Below the pieces are notes generated by a model, which was given only the letters and a program-made list of their open reading frames with translations, was not told where the DNA came from and ran no database searches. Source: Trochalopteron elliotii (lineage: Eukaryota > Chordata > Aves > Passeriformes > Leiothrichidae). From it: 64,000 bases of DNA. This document shows positions 19,705 through 32,404 of the stretch, piece by piece (position 1 is the first letter of the stretch; every line of letters starts with the position of its first letter). The stretch lies in assembly GCA_024734555.1 (NCBI GenBank), contig JANPWX010000638.1:124001-188000 (forward strand), in the 5' to 3' direction. The translations under genes were made by a program, and so were the position numbers.

Positions 19705-20224
19705 TTTTAGTGCTCATATACATTTAGAAATTATCCAGCATTGCTCCCTAGGTGAATATTTACCTAGAATACAACAGCTATATGGGGAGGAGTTTTACAG
19801 CAACAGTGCCAGTCTGTGTCTCCATAAAGGCAACTTTAAATCTAGTTACATCCTTTCCAGTTATCTAGAATTTCTGAAATTTTTATTGTGCATGAGTCCA
19901 TGTGCCTAATGTTCAACATGCATGAGGCACTGCAGTGGGTCTGTAGAGAGAGGAAACCCCTGGAACAGGAAAACTTGATAACACAGGAAAACCACAGGCA
20001 CCAATTACAGGGGCTGCAAATCTTTCTGCTGAAACTTCAGCATCCCTGGAATACAACCCATGCTTTGTTTATGGTTTTGGCACAAACAGTCCAAGCAACT
20101 GTCAATCTGACTGTAGTGGTTTTGATTCACCAATCTGAGTTTCCTGACCAATGCACCAAAGAATGTGGTGAGTCTAGCGCTGGTCAAACGCCAGTGCCCC
20201 TACTAAAATTATTTATTCATTTTC

Positions 20225-22171
20225 TGTTGTGAGATAAGGTTTAGGAGGAAGAGCAAAGCAGGCTCAAACCTTAAAGCGTATAAAGAAAACTTTATTAACA
20301 GAATTAAAAGAAAAATAATAAGAAATTAGAATAAACCTTCAGAACAGCTCTCCTCCCCCCACACCCTCTTTTCTTTCCCACTTGTGGAGTCCCTCATGCC
20401 ATTAAAGGAATTTCCAACTGCCCTTCCCTGGAAAAGTGAAGATTAAAGATACCCCAGGTGTAAAGAAGGCTTCTCCCCCATGGACCCTTGCAGACATTGT
20501 GCAATCTTCTCTCTGGGTTTGGCAAGTCCATCACCCACCCCATGGCATCCCCTTTCCCTGTTTCCCCATTGGCTCTGGGGCCTGGTGTCCTGTTCCTCTC
20601 TTCCCCATGGTCACTTGCCCCTGCCCTGCCCCCTGTACCACCAACGAACCTGAGACCCTGTATAACTGAGAAAAACCACATGCTCTCTGCTCTCTGGCTC
20701 CGGATTCACCTTCAGCACACTGGAATAAATGCTTGCTGGAAATTGATTTGGGCAAGGAGCCTTCTACCTCTCTTGCTGAGCCAGCCTTGTAATGTGTGTG
20801 GCTGTGTGAGCTTGAATTGCCACCTGAGCAGTTCTCAAGTAGTTTCTCTACTGGAGAGGCTGACTGGGATCTAGAAGGGCCGTGGCTGTTCTCCGGAAAG
20901 ACACACTGTTACACCACTGACAACATAAAGAGACAAAACCTGGGACTTTCAGTCAGTTTACCACCTCTAATATAGTATTTCTTCAGTTCACTTAGGGAGA
21001 GGACTCTCTCTTGCCATGCCATGGAGACTTCTCCACAAGAAACAGTTCTCTCGTGGCTTCAATGTCACAGCGAATCAACTGCCTGGGAAAGGAAAATCTG
21101 TTCACAGTGTTAAAATTCCTCCCATGCCTTTCAGCCTTCCCACAGCTGCTTTCATGGGCTATGTCAACTTATGGGGGTACTATTTTAAGGATGAGCTGTT
21201 CAAAAGCAAAGGTTCTCTTCATCTATCTCTGAGATCATCTTCATCTCTGGGAACAGAGGTTTTCTTCTTCTTCCCTGGGAGCAAAGGGTCTTCATCACTT
21301 TTGTCTCTGTTCAAGCTTCTCGTTTGGATCACAGGTACTTCAACATCTGCTTGCCTCAGCATGGGTACCTTTGCTCATGTCTACAGTTTGAACGCTCCAT
21401 CCCCCCATGCTTTTTTCATGAATTACAGGGATATTCTAGTGTATCACAGTCCATCACCATGGCTTTACAAAAGAATTTCAGCCCAAGACTAAGGCATCTC
21501 CTCATTCTCTTCCCATCTGGGATTTGACTCCTTCTTTACTGACCTTGGTGTCTTCATGTTGTTTCACATGTCTTCACCCTTTCCTTTTCTCTCACTCGAG
21601 AGAGGATTGATGGTTGCAAGTTTCATCTGTGCAGTAAAAGAGTTAATATCTCGCCCGGGCCTGTGGATGGCCATGTGATCTCTGCCAGGTGGCGGTTAGA
21701 GCTGTTTACAGTGGAGGATCCTTTGGTGGTTGCACCGGAGGGGGGGGGGGGGGGGAGGGGGTGGCTAGGTTCTCAGCAGCCAGTCTAGAATTCAATGGCA
21801 GTACGCTGTGGGCTGATGGCCTCCCCTGCCCGGCGATTGCTGGTGAAACTCAGCAGCAGCAGGAAACGGCCCCGTGGCCTCCTCTCCCCTGCCCGGCCAC
21901 CATGCCGGGAGGGGGGGGGAACTTCTCTCTTCAAAAGCCGGAAGCAAGGGAAAGATTCCTGGGGTTTGTTCATTTTTACATGTGTCTTCACAGAGGCAGA
22001 TCTAGCTTTCTTAGTGGTTTAACAATGTGCCAATTCTCAGAACCAGCCAGCTATTGGTTTTGCTAGGCACGGACTAAGCTCTTAGCAGCCTCTCATAGAA
22101 AATCATTTCCGTGGCTGGCTCCTTCCCTCCTCACCAAAACACCAAAAATCAGTTAATGCAAAACCAGTACA
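20225..22171 (-). mobile_element. Long LTR (group D2)
   Basis: On the plus strand from 'tgttgtgagataagg' to 'aaccagtaca'. The minus strand has AATAAAG at about 20290. Its 'gttaatatctcgcccgggcctg' block (about 21640) recurs at 28855 and inverted near 34740. It contains a G run at about 21739-21756. No coding region survives. Edges lack a matching duplication. Confidence 0.6.
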
Positions 22172-24975
22172 CTGACCTTCTGACTGCAGTTCAGCACTTT
22201 AAGGCCTGTGGCTTCTTTCTTACCACTCCCAGCTCATGGTACATCTTAATGAAGAGGAAATGGTAAGACCCTCCATGTAGGGTGGTACTTTGGAGCAGCT
22301 GATCAATAGGTCCCAAATGTCATGTTGGCTGCATGGTCTCTTGAGCCTTGCAGGGAGCTGAAGCCATCCTGTCATTTGTTTTGCCAGATGAGAAGGCTTG
22401 GGAGGGACTGAGGAGGTTGGAAGACAAAGCACAAAGGTACTTGTTTTTTAATATACTCTGAATTTGCTCACTTTCAGTCTCTGACAGAATGGGCTGCCCT
22501 TGTCGAAAGAACAGTTCAAGCACTGTGTTCCTGGCATCTCTTCATTTATTAATCCATTTATTGAACCTTGAAAGCACCTTGAATTGAGAAAGATTATCCT
22601 CATCCTCCATTCAGAAGCAGACAGGATGAGTACAGCTATGGCTAGGAAGAACTAACAGAACAGTGTGAAACTATTCCCACAGTGCTATCTTGTTTTGGCT
22701 TCCTTGTTCTGCGACAGTGGTGACACCAGCTGGCAAGAGCTGAGATCTCATCACAAAGATCAGAAACAAAATACACCCAAGAAGGGAAGTGATGACATCC
22801 AAGCAAACCTGCAGCAGTTGGGCTGGGAGTTGGAGACAGGCAGCAGATTGAATGTTGAAAGGGATAATGTCCACTGCCACTGCATGTGCAGTGTACAGGA
22901 AAAGAAGTTGTCGATAGCAGCAGCATAGACACACTGTAGACTACAGGCCAAGGAGTACAATGGATCTTGGTTCCACAGCCAAATATAACAATGGCCACAC
23001 ACATACATGCCAAGCATGGCCAGTGAGAAAACGCTGAGGGAATCTGGACTTTTCAGTATAAGAAGTGAAGACCATTGCCATGAAACACTTAAAAATCCCT
23101 TTCAACAAAAACAGATGAGCTGCCCCACAAACTGCTTCATCTACAGTGAATAGGAAAACAAGGGCACCTGCAAGACAGAGGATGGGACAATATAAATGAA
23201 TGCTAGAGTTAGCTGCTGGGGGAAGATTTGGACTCTACTGCTGAGATTTAAGCTAGACACACATCTAGGAGCTTGAGCTTGAGGAGTACTGTCTTGATAC
23301 TTCCTGAGGTCCTCAGCCATTCCTGATCCTTTTTGGTCCCACAAGTCAGCTGACAGGCCTCGCATCATCTAAATGCTGTACTTGATGGATCATCCGATGC
23401 AACTGGAGAGTTAGTAACCCTGATTGCCAGGGCCTTTTCTATAGCCTAAACTGTCCCTTCACCCTCTTCTAGCTTTCTTATGAGGTATAGGGGTATAAAC
23501 AAAAGCATCAGCCTGACAGGGGACCTGTTCTGTGTTAAAGAGAAGCAGCAGCAAGAATAACTCTCTAGGAATAGAGCACAGCTCAAGCAGTTCAGATACA
23601 GCTTCCACACTGAGGGGTTGGCACAAGCTCATCCAAATCCATGGTTGTGACAGGATGCAAGCCAGGAACCACTATTACCAATGCTTTCTAGCTTCATCTC
23701 ACCACACATCTAACCCATCATCTTCTGCCTGTCTCCAGGGCCATGAATGCTTCTTTTATTGCATCTCTCAGTTTTGGTATAAGGCTCAGTAGGATGACAG
23801 GATAATATTCACATGCCTTCTAGGCTCTCCTCTGTAATGCCTACTACAATACTACAGAGAGCAGATATGGCAAATCTGGACACATGGTCTCCCATAGCTT
23901 GCATACATAGCTGCAGTTTGTCCATGACCATGGAAATTAGCACTGCAGGGTGAAGTCAAGTGTGAAGAAGATGGGGATGCAGGAGCTGCTTTTAGGCACA
24001 TTATTTCAACCTTCAACATAAAGCATCGATATTTTAAGGACATTCCTCCTCTCCAAAAAATAACCTTCCCAATTCTAGGCAGGCAAGAGGAGGCAGAGAA
24101 ATAGGACAGCTAGACAGAGGCCTTACTCTCCTATGCAATAAAAATATGGTGAAAGATCTAGTGCTACAGCTGCACTTTTAGTACATAAGGTCTCCCTAAA
24201 ACCCTTAGTCCTAGACCTAACTGTCCACCTATAGGTATCTGTGCTGTACAATATTTCTTAGAAAAATAACATGGTTAAAAGGAAACTCTTGCCTCAGAAC
24301 AAATTAGGTACCAGAAGAAGAGAACAGGAAGGAGATGCTTTGAAGAATGTAAGTCTCAACTCTGCCATTAGATACATTTACTATAGAAGCAAGGAGTGTT
24401 ACTGCAGCTATACAGAGAACAAGACTGATGTTTAAACTATGAAAAACAGGAATAAGTTGAGAACATGCCCTTGGGATATCAATCTGTTCACTGGTGAAGG
24501 AAAAACAACAGTTTACTATGCTTCCTTTGAATCAGTCATGTCCACACAGAAGCTGGACTGTTACAAGGAGAAACCCAACTGCCCTGGATTTACTTGCAGT
24601 GGGATGATTACAAAATAAAGGAAGCCATCAGCCAAGCCAACACACTATACAAATACATTTTATTTAGAGATACACATAATAAGATGCACAAATACTTTTT
24701 GTTCACCAATTTTCAGATTACGCAACCTCAAGTAGTGGAAAAAACCAAACTACAGTTAATTACAATTATCTATGTAACAGAGCAGTAGTAAAAGACCTAT
24801 ATGCCAGACTACAGCATGTTTAACGATACTCAGATGAGAATGTACAGATCTAGGTATTTAAAAAGCGCATGAGGCATTGCCACATACACTAACATGCTTT
24901 TTCAAAGAGCAACATCTTTCCGGTATGTGAACACAGTAACTTGGTTAATGCAAGATGGAAAATTAAGTTCTTAAT
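22172..24975. other. No gene or element recognised
   Basis: Unique-looking intergenic sequence. The open stretches are short and show no protein pattern. A minus-strand AATAAA lies at about 24658 in a 3'-end-like context, but no exon leads to it. Confidence 0.5.
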
Positions 24976-24979
24976 AGAT

Positions 24980-25946
24980 ACATAGAATCATGGAATGTTA
25001 TAGGGTTGGAATGGACCTTAAAAATCATCTTGTCCCAAGCCCCCTGCCATAGGCAAGAGATACCTCCCACTAGACCAGGTTGCTTAAGGCCTTATCCAGC
25101 CTGGCTTTGAACACTGCTAGGGTTGGGGCATCCACAACCTCTCTGGGCCACCTGTTCCAGTATCTCACCACACTCACAGTAAAAAATTTCTTCCTAATAT
25201 CTAACTTAAATTTCCTAATTTCTTTTAATTTTTGCCCATTACTACTTGTCCTGTCACTGCAGCTCCTGATGAGGAGTCCCTCTCAATCTTCCCTGTAGCC
25301 CCTTCAGATACTGGAAGGTTTCTATGAGATCTCCATGCAACCTTCTCTTCTCCAGGCTGAACGATCCCAACTTTCTCAGCCTATCTTGGTAGGGGAGGTG
25401 CTCCAGTCCTCTTATCAACTTTGTGGCCTTCCTCTGGACTTGCTCCAACAGTTCCATGTCCTTCTTATGTTGGGGACCCCAGAGCTGGACACAGTACTCC
25501 AGGTGGAGTCTCTCAAGAGCAAAGCAGAGGGGGAGAATCCCCTCCCCTGACTTGCTGGCCACGGTCCTTTTGATGCAGCCCAGGATTCTGTTGGTTTCTG
25601 GGCTGTGAGTTCACACTGTCAACTCATGGTGAGTTTTTCAACAACCATCACCCCCAAGTCTTTCTCCCAGGGCTGCTCTCAATCACTTCTCCACCCAACC
25701 TGTCGGTGTGTCTGGGATTGACATGACCCAGTAGGAGGACCTTGCACTTTGCTTTCTTGAACTTCATGACCCATCTCTCAAGTGTGTCAAGGTTCTTGTG
25801 TATGGCATCTCTTCCCTCCAGTGTGTTGACTGCACCACACAGCTCAGTGTCATCAGTAAATTTGCTGAGGGTGCCCTCAATCCCACTGTCCATGTTGTGT
25901 CCATGTCCACATTTCCAGATCAAATTAATAATTTTCCTCCACATGG
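24980..25946 (-). mobile_element. CR1 LINE 3' portion
   Basis: Reverse-complement CR1 from its 3' tail ('catagaatcatggaatg', 24980) up through the RT C-terminus. A 102-codon minus-strand frame (25562-25254) includes the CR1 words '[15 protein letters not shown]' and '[12 protein letters not shown]'. These lie in the RT C-terminal domain used for target-primed insertion. 5'-truncated and inactive. Confidence 0.93.
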
Positions 25947-27097
25947 CAAATTAAGAGTTATTTGTGACTGACATGTGGAAAGCAAGCTGTAAAAATCAGT
26001 TACATTGTCCATGAGGTCAAGCAACACACAGATGACCTAAAATGATCAGTTCTTCAGAAGAGTCCAGAGCACTTAATTGCATTTAGCAAGCTGGCAGAAT
26101 AACTGTAATCCAAGATCCAAGCTCTTGCACCCACAGAGTTCTTCCACATAAGAAATTTCAATTCTCAAATTTCAAGAACCCCATGTTCCCCCTGCAAGCA
26201 CACAACCAGGTCATGTATTGCTGAGTTTACTTTTGAATTCTCATCTAAATGGAGGAAAAGATAGGAAGTGGTGCTGATCTGAGGGTATAGCTGCATTGGT
26301 TTTAAAAGTTGTATTTAAAACACATGGAACCTGAACTCCTCTCCAGTGTCTCTCAAACCTAGTAAATCCAGCAGGTTCCACTGCTCAATGCAATCCCTGT
26401 TTTGGTTTTAAATAGGGATAGTGCTGAACAGTGCTTGGGAAAGACCAGCAAGGACTGTTGTGGAACTCTCAAGGCTTCCATTGCTCAAACACTCCATTAC
26501 CAGCTCATCTCTGAGCATAGACAACCTTTGGCATTACTGCTGGCCAAAGCTCATAACTTTTGCTTTTTGAGCACAGTTTAGCTCATAGCCCTACGATAGC
26601 ACAGTTTTTTCATAATCCACGAAATATGCAAAAGACAAAAAGGTCTTTGGAGAAAGCCTTTAAATGGGACCAAATCAGCAAAAGGTCACCAATGCACCCT
26701 CGATTTTGCCTTCAATTTAGTTATAACACTGAGTAGCAGCCAAAGATGCCAGTTCTCTAGTTGACTGAAGCACCACTGATCAGATTAACAAACTGGGTGC
26801 AGATGCAGGGCACATCCACTTCCTGATCTGCTGACATCCACTGTATAATATGGATGCAAGAGAATTTCAGCTTCTGTAAAGTATGCAGGAGTGGAGTCTC
26901 CCCTTCCAAGGTAGGCAGCCAGCCACTGAAGTTTATGGTAAAAGCACAGAGTGATCTTTCCACAGTGGGCTACAGGTTTTCTTTTTATTATGACTCAATA
27001 TTTTTCAGACTAGGCAAGCAGCTTTGAAATGACTGTTAAAGGTGAACTAAGAAGAAATGGGAGGAGAGGAAAGTGCTAAAGATTAGAAAACAAAGTT
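25947..27097. other. No gene or element recognised
   Basis: Intergenic sequence without coding, repeat or LTR signals that I can see. Confidence 0.5.
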
Positions 27098-27596
27098 GTA
27101 GTGGTGTGTTTTAGAGTTTTACCAGATTTTCATATGCATCTGTTTGTTTTATACTGTTTTACAATGATTCTTTCCATGTACCCCATGTTTTACCCCATTA
27201 TGGTTTACCCCAGTTATCGTTATCAGTCATCATTTATGGGACACCTGGGTCCTGTCTGTCACTTCAGGGCCCAACCCTGATGTCTAGAAAATTCTGGTGA
27301 GGGTGCCGAGTGATAGGCAGGGTCCTGGTTCCCCATTCCCCTTTGTTCCTTGATTTGTTCTATGAGTTGTCACTTGAGTTCGGGGTCACTCCCTTCCTAT
27401 TCTGGATTGGTTCCAAGTTGTATCCTCCCTTCTCCCCCACCCCAATATTTAAGGTGAAAACCCGGGATTTCAGTAGGCATTGGTGGGCTGACTCCTGGGT
27501 GAAAGAAAGTCGTGTGAATCTAATAAAACACAGTTGAAGTCCCCCACCAGTGTCTCATACCTTTATTTCTCTCATTGTTCACGCTGCTGTTGAAAC
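27098..27596 (+). mobile_element. Probable solo LTR, plus orientation
   Basis: It starts TGTAGTGGTG and ends near 'ctgttgaaaca'. The TATA-like 'atatttaagg' (about 27443) precedes 'ctaataaaac' (about 27518). No flanking duplication is evident. 27597-27985 holds nothing recognised. Confidence 0.55.
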
Positions 27597-27985
27597 AAGG
27601 ACATACGGAATCAGAACTGTATTCCAGAATACAGGACTTTACCTTTTTGCGACGCTGGTGCTAGAGCTAACCTAAAAGAGCGGGCAAAAGCCCCGGGAGA
27701 AGCACCGCACCTTCGCACAAAGTTAAACCAATCTGTTCTTCTCTGAAAAGGGACTGTGGTAAAACCAGGATCTTACTGAATTTGAAGAAACTCCAAAGTT
27801 AGCAAGAACTAAAAAGAGAACTCCAGATTGTCTGCACTGGGGTACAAGGAAAACAGATGCAGTTAGTACAGGAAATACACATACATTAGAGCTCTGTAAC
27901 CATTTATTAATGTCAATACGCTGATGACTAATGATGCTGATTTGTTATGGTTTAGGTTTGTTTATTTGAGTAACAGTATTATTTG

Positions 27986-29153
27986 TGTGGTGGTTTTATA
28001 TTTGCTGAATTTGTTTGTTAATTGGGAGATAGGATTTTTGGGAGAAAAAGGCAAAAGCAGGTTTAACTTAGAAGTAAAAAAAAGATAGATTTTATTAATA
28101 TATACTAAGAGAAGAAAATAAAACAACACTAATTTTTAAAACTAACTTTTTTTTTACTATACACTGTTCATTTTTTTCAAACAATGTAAAGAGGTAGAAC
28201 TTTAGGTTAGTACTACTTATAAAACAGTTTTTTATTTAGTTTTTGAGAGAGAGAAGTCACTTTTGTTGTTTGGTAATTTTTTACAAGAGAAACAGTTTGC
28301 TTGTGGCTTCTAACTTACACAAAAGCAGCCTGCCTGGGGAACTTCTGCAGTTGTGGAACTTTTTATATTACATAGCTTTTCTTATGACTACATATGGGCC
28401 ATAGATTTACAGATTGGGGTGGTACCTTTTAAAAATGAGCTGTTTTAAAAAAACAAAGGATCTTTTTTTAACTTAGGGAACAGAGATGTCTTCTTCCTTC
28501 TTTACTGGTAGAGGGCTTCTCTTTTTTTTTTGTTTAACTCTTCATGGAGGTCAAAAAAAATTACAGCAGCTAATTCAATATTTACTCAGTTCACCACAGA
28601 TACTTTTGCTCAAATTTACAAATCATCTCTCCAATTTATATTGTTTACGATTTAAAAGATTATCTTGTTACTATAATTTATAGGAGATTTTCAGCTTAGA
28701 ACTAAGGCAACTTGTTATTTTTATTACTTAAAAAGTTACTTTTTTTTTACTGACTTTGAGATCTTCATATTGTTTTTTTACATGTTTTTAATTTGACTTT
28801 TTCTTTTATCTTTGAAAAGGGTTAGTTTAAGAAAGTCTTAATTTGTGTCAGGAAAGAGTTAAAGCTTGCCCAGGCCTGCGGTGGTCATGTGATCTCTGCC
28901 GCAGCAGCTGCATAGGTTTCAAAGCCATGCCAGTGGGGGCTGGTGGGTGCCTTTCCTTACCCCCCTCGATCTGAAGGCGTGAGCCACTCGCAGCTGCTCT
29001 GTAAGGCCCAGCATAGAGTAGCGGGGGGGGGGGGGGAGATCCCATCCTACCCCCGGGCCAGAGCTGCTGGCAGCCAGGGGCCGGGGCACGGTTTTGCTAC
29101 GACTCGCCCCGATCCCTGCTGTGGCTCCAGACACGCGGCCAGCCTTGCTGTAA
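27986..29153 (-). mobile_element. Long LTR (group D2), truncated
   Basis: It shares 'gggagataggat', the minus-strand AATAAA (about 28087), 'ggcaaaagcagg' and the 'gcccaggcctgcggtggtcatgtga' block (about 28868) with the copies at 20225-22171 and 34024-35668. The T content is strikingly high at 28000-28850. It is truncated or rearranged near 29153. Confidence 0.6.
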
Positions 29154-29278
29154 GAAACAGAGTGACAATTTCTAAATTCAATTTTGCCTTGCCTATGGTA
29201 AGGCTTTTCTCTGTCCTTTAGCTCAGACCGATTGTTATGGTAATTAGAAATACCTTCCCTAAATGTTTTGTCTGTCAA

Positions 29279-29789
29279 ATGTTAATTACCTGAAACCCCT
29301 TTCTTTGTACCTGTCCTTGCTGCCACCCCTGCCATAGCAACCATGGCTCCGGCCATAGCAACCACTGAAACAAACCTGGCACCGCCCTACATGCAGATGA
29401 AAAGACCTCAGGTGTTTGTGGGACAAAATTCGAACTTAAAACCCCTAAAAAACAACGAGCCAACACAAACCAAAAACTAAAAATAACCACTCTAAGTCAG
29501 CAGAACCATGGAGAGCCTCACACCAACCAGACCTGAGTTCCAGCTTGTCACCATAACTTCAGAAGTATCCCATACACAGGACTCCCCCAAGATTTCCAAC
29601 AAATCAGTGGGATCTGGAAACTCCGGGGAGAGGGAACCCCCAGCTCTGCTGTGTGGAAGAGCTGAATGTCTCCTCCCCTGCGTCGTCCATCGGGAGCAGT
29701 GGCGGTGTGCGCAGCCCCTCGAGCCCCCACCTAGAGCTGGTCTTAATAAAGGCATTAAAAAGGAGCGAGTCTCCCTGCCCATTTATTTC
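29279..29789 (+). mobile_element. Probable LTR (family H)
   Basis: It begins TGTTAATTACC and has 'cttaataaaggc' (AATAAA at about 29743), and ends near 'catttatttca'. The GC-rich sequence at 29790-29930 looks like the continuation of the D2 element, which suggests insertion into it. Edges are uncertain, and the interval 29154-29278 could belong to either element. Confidence 0.45.
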
Positions 29790-29959
29790 ATTGCTGAACC
29801 GCAGCCCTGCTTCCTCTGCGGGCAGCGGCTGTCGGAGGCCCAGCCGGACCCCAGCTGCCCTGGGGGCAGCCAGGGCCTAAGCCGGGCTCTCCTCGGCTGC
29901 TCCACGATGTTGCCTGTTTGCTGGACAAGAAGGAAAGAGGAAGTCTCAAAGCCAGCTTC

Positions 29960-31281
29960 AACTTTTATATAAGTATTACCAAAAGTAGCCTTCTGTTTTC
30001 TGAGTAGTCAGAACTGCATGTCAATCCAAAACTTGCCCCCCCATAAGTCCCTGTCCTTTCTAAAGAATTCTAAAGTCTTAGCAGGGCAATACTGTTTTAA
30101 CATATAACATGATTCTAAATACAAAAGTAGTCTCATGGATCAAGTGTGGTAATGTACTTCAGTTAATTGGACATATGCATGTCCATTGAAGGCCACAGTA
30201 AGTGAAGAAATGTTCCTGTTTCTATGCTCTTATGAAGGAATTACCCTTACAGCTGGGAAGGGACATTCTGTATCAATCACACCATTCTCTATCTGCATAA
30301 GAGACAGAAATTTAGCCCAAACTCCAGATGTCAGTTTAAGAACAAAGATATCCTTTGCCAATTTAGAAAACAAAGCCAAATGTGTAATGTCTTTGTATGA
30401 AAAATAAAAACTAAAAAAACCCCAACCCCTGCTTTTCAGAGAGAATAAAAAATTTACAAGGTAACTGAACACTGAGCCCCATGTGCAGAGACTGGTTTCA
30501 CATATCTGCAATTTCCCACTGTTCCATTTGCAAGTTGCATCAATAACTTTGAACAGTTTTACCTGACAGTTAAGAATGTGCACTGTAATATTTGAAGAGA
30601 GATGTTACTATTTCACTTGACAGCTTCTGTGATAGTTCAGGATCCAGTGCTGTTTCTGACACAGCTCATGAAAGAAACAGCAAGCTGAGAAAAGCTCTGT
30701 TAGATGGTTGGATTTGCAGGAGTTGTTAACAAACATCAGACCCTGGATTCAGAACAAAAGCCAACAAGTATCAGCAAGCCCTGATTTTTTTTTTCCAAGG
30801 CATTGGATCTTATTAAATATATTTGGAAAAAAAACATTAAAAACAGTTCACTGTAAGACATCATACCCTCAGGCAAGAAGTTGTGATCACTCCACTTTTA
30901 AAAACACCTTGTGTAGTTAGTGCATCATATACATCATAGGCAGTGGGGAAGATCCAGTATTTCTGTACACATTAACATACAAGCAAGCACTGATAGATGT
31001 CACAGGTAAGACTGATACCAAGAAAAACCAGTGTATTGATTTGTGTCGACACCACATCCTAACACAAATGGAGCAAGCCACAAGTAACAGTATAAACCTG
31101 TTGCAACTTCAACACATACATCTTAGAAAAAGACAGTGTATGTACCTGTGGATAGAGCCAAAGCCGGCCTGTCATTTCTTTCTAGTGCAGCTAACAAGCA
31201 ATTTGCAAGTTCCTATATTAAGCTATTTTGAGAATGAGAAGTTTCTTTAACACAACAATCCGTTTTGAGGGTGAAAAACAA
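29960..31281. other. No gene or element recognised
   Basis: Intergenic; nothing recognised on either strand. Confidence 0.5.
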
Positions 31282-31503
31282 ATGCACCTGTAATAACAAG
31301 GGATTTGTCCCATGAGTCAGTAAAGAAAATATGTAAACAATCCAAGAATGGATAGATTTGATAGACAAATAGAATACCTTTAACTAACCAATAGAATAAT
31401 TAACAAGAAAGCTATTAACCAATAAAGTTTCCCACAAGGTTTGTAAAAACTATAAAAGACAGCATGCTGCCATAATAAAGAGAGCCTTCTGAAGATTTTA
31501 CCA
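31282..31503 (+). mobile_element. LTR fragment with promoter and poly(A) signals
   Basis: 'tgtaataacaaggg' start, CCAAT-type 'aaccaataaag' (about 31417), TATA 'actataaaag' (about 31449) and 'cataataaagag' (about 31473) in tight order, as in compact class II LTRs. It is cut by the family-E element at 31504. Confidence 0.6.
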
Positions 31504-32404
31504 TGTGTCTTGGTTTGGAAAAGGTGTCTGCAAGGGAGGGGAGGGCCTCCCTCGGAATGAAGAATTCAACCCCCCTCCCTCTGAATTATTATAATTTTGA
31601 AAAATTAAGAGGGCTTTCAGGAAAAGATATGGGGATAGGAATAACAGTTCTTTACTAGAATGTATAACAAAGCAAAACAAACAACCACAACTACAGCATT
31701 AACTACAAAACAGAACCAGGAACCTCGAGGGGCTTTGCTTCACAAAACCCGGGGCAGTTTGATCTCAGCGCCCCTGCAGGACTCTGAGAGCACCAAGCTG
31801 GAACGGTGAAAAATCCTTGGCTGGTGGATGAGATAAATCAGAAGCTCTGTGGTGGTAGCTGGAACAGCGGGATGTCCGGGCAGGGCAGGGGGGTGCAGGG
31901 CCACAGCATAGCAAAAAGAGCAGTGCCAAAGAAGCTGCGACGGTGGGACAGGGCCGGCCCGGCTCCAGCGGGGCAGGAGGAGGAGCTCAGAATTCCTGGG
32001 CACACGAGCAGATGATGGTAGACTTCCCAGGACCGGACTTGGTGGTGACAGTGAACTCCTCCCGCACCAAGCAACAGCCTGGCTGTCCTCCCTCCGATGC
32101 CGAGAGCAAGAGACGGCATAGCTGCCCCCAGCCCCATCCGTTACCTGCCCCCAAAACTCGCGTTATCTTTCCCCTCTGAGGGAAACTCCCAGAGACCCAA
32201 AGAAGTGTAGCCAGGTGCTACAACTCCTCTCCTTTGGCCCCTTTGGTCTGCTTAAGTACCTATAAGCACCCAGTAGTTAGTTTCCTAGCAACTTATGGAA
32301 AACAATTCTATAAGTAAAAAAGAAACAAATCCAACCCCAAACACCCGTGTCCACTCTATATGTCGTGGCCGCCCTTACAATGACATGTATCCAACCCTAA
32401 GACA
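31504..32404 (+). mobile_element. LTR (family E), copy 2
   Basis: It starts TGTGTCTTGGTTTGG and ends CCCTAAGACA, as expected from the copy at 14053-15156. It shares the 'gggctttcagg' and 'acagttctttactag' blocks. Orientation is given relative to the first copy's TGTG...GACA reading. I find no clean target duplication. Confidence 0.6.

Noticed and set aside
24655..24665. Minus-strand AATAAA in a 3'-end-like context
   Set aside because: No exon or coding sequence leads into it within the window, so it cannot be called a gene end.
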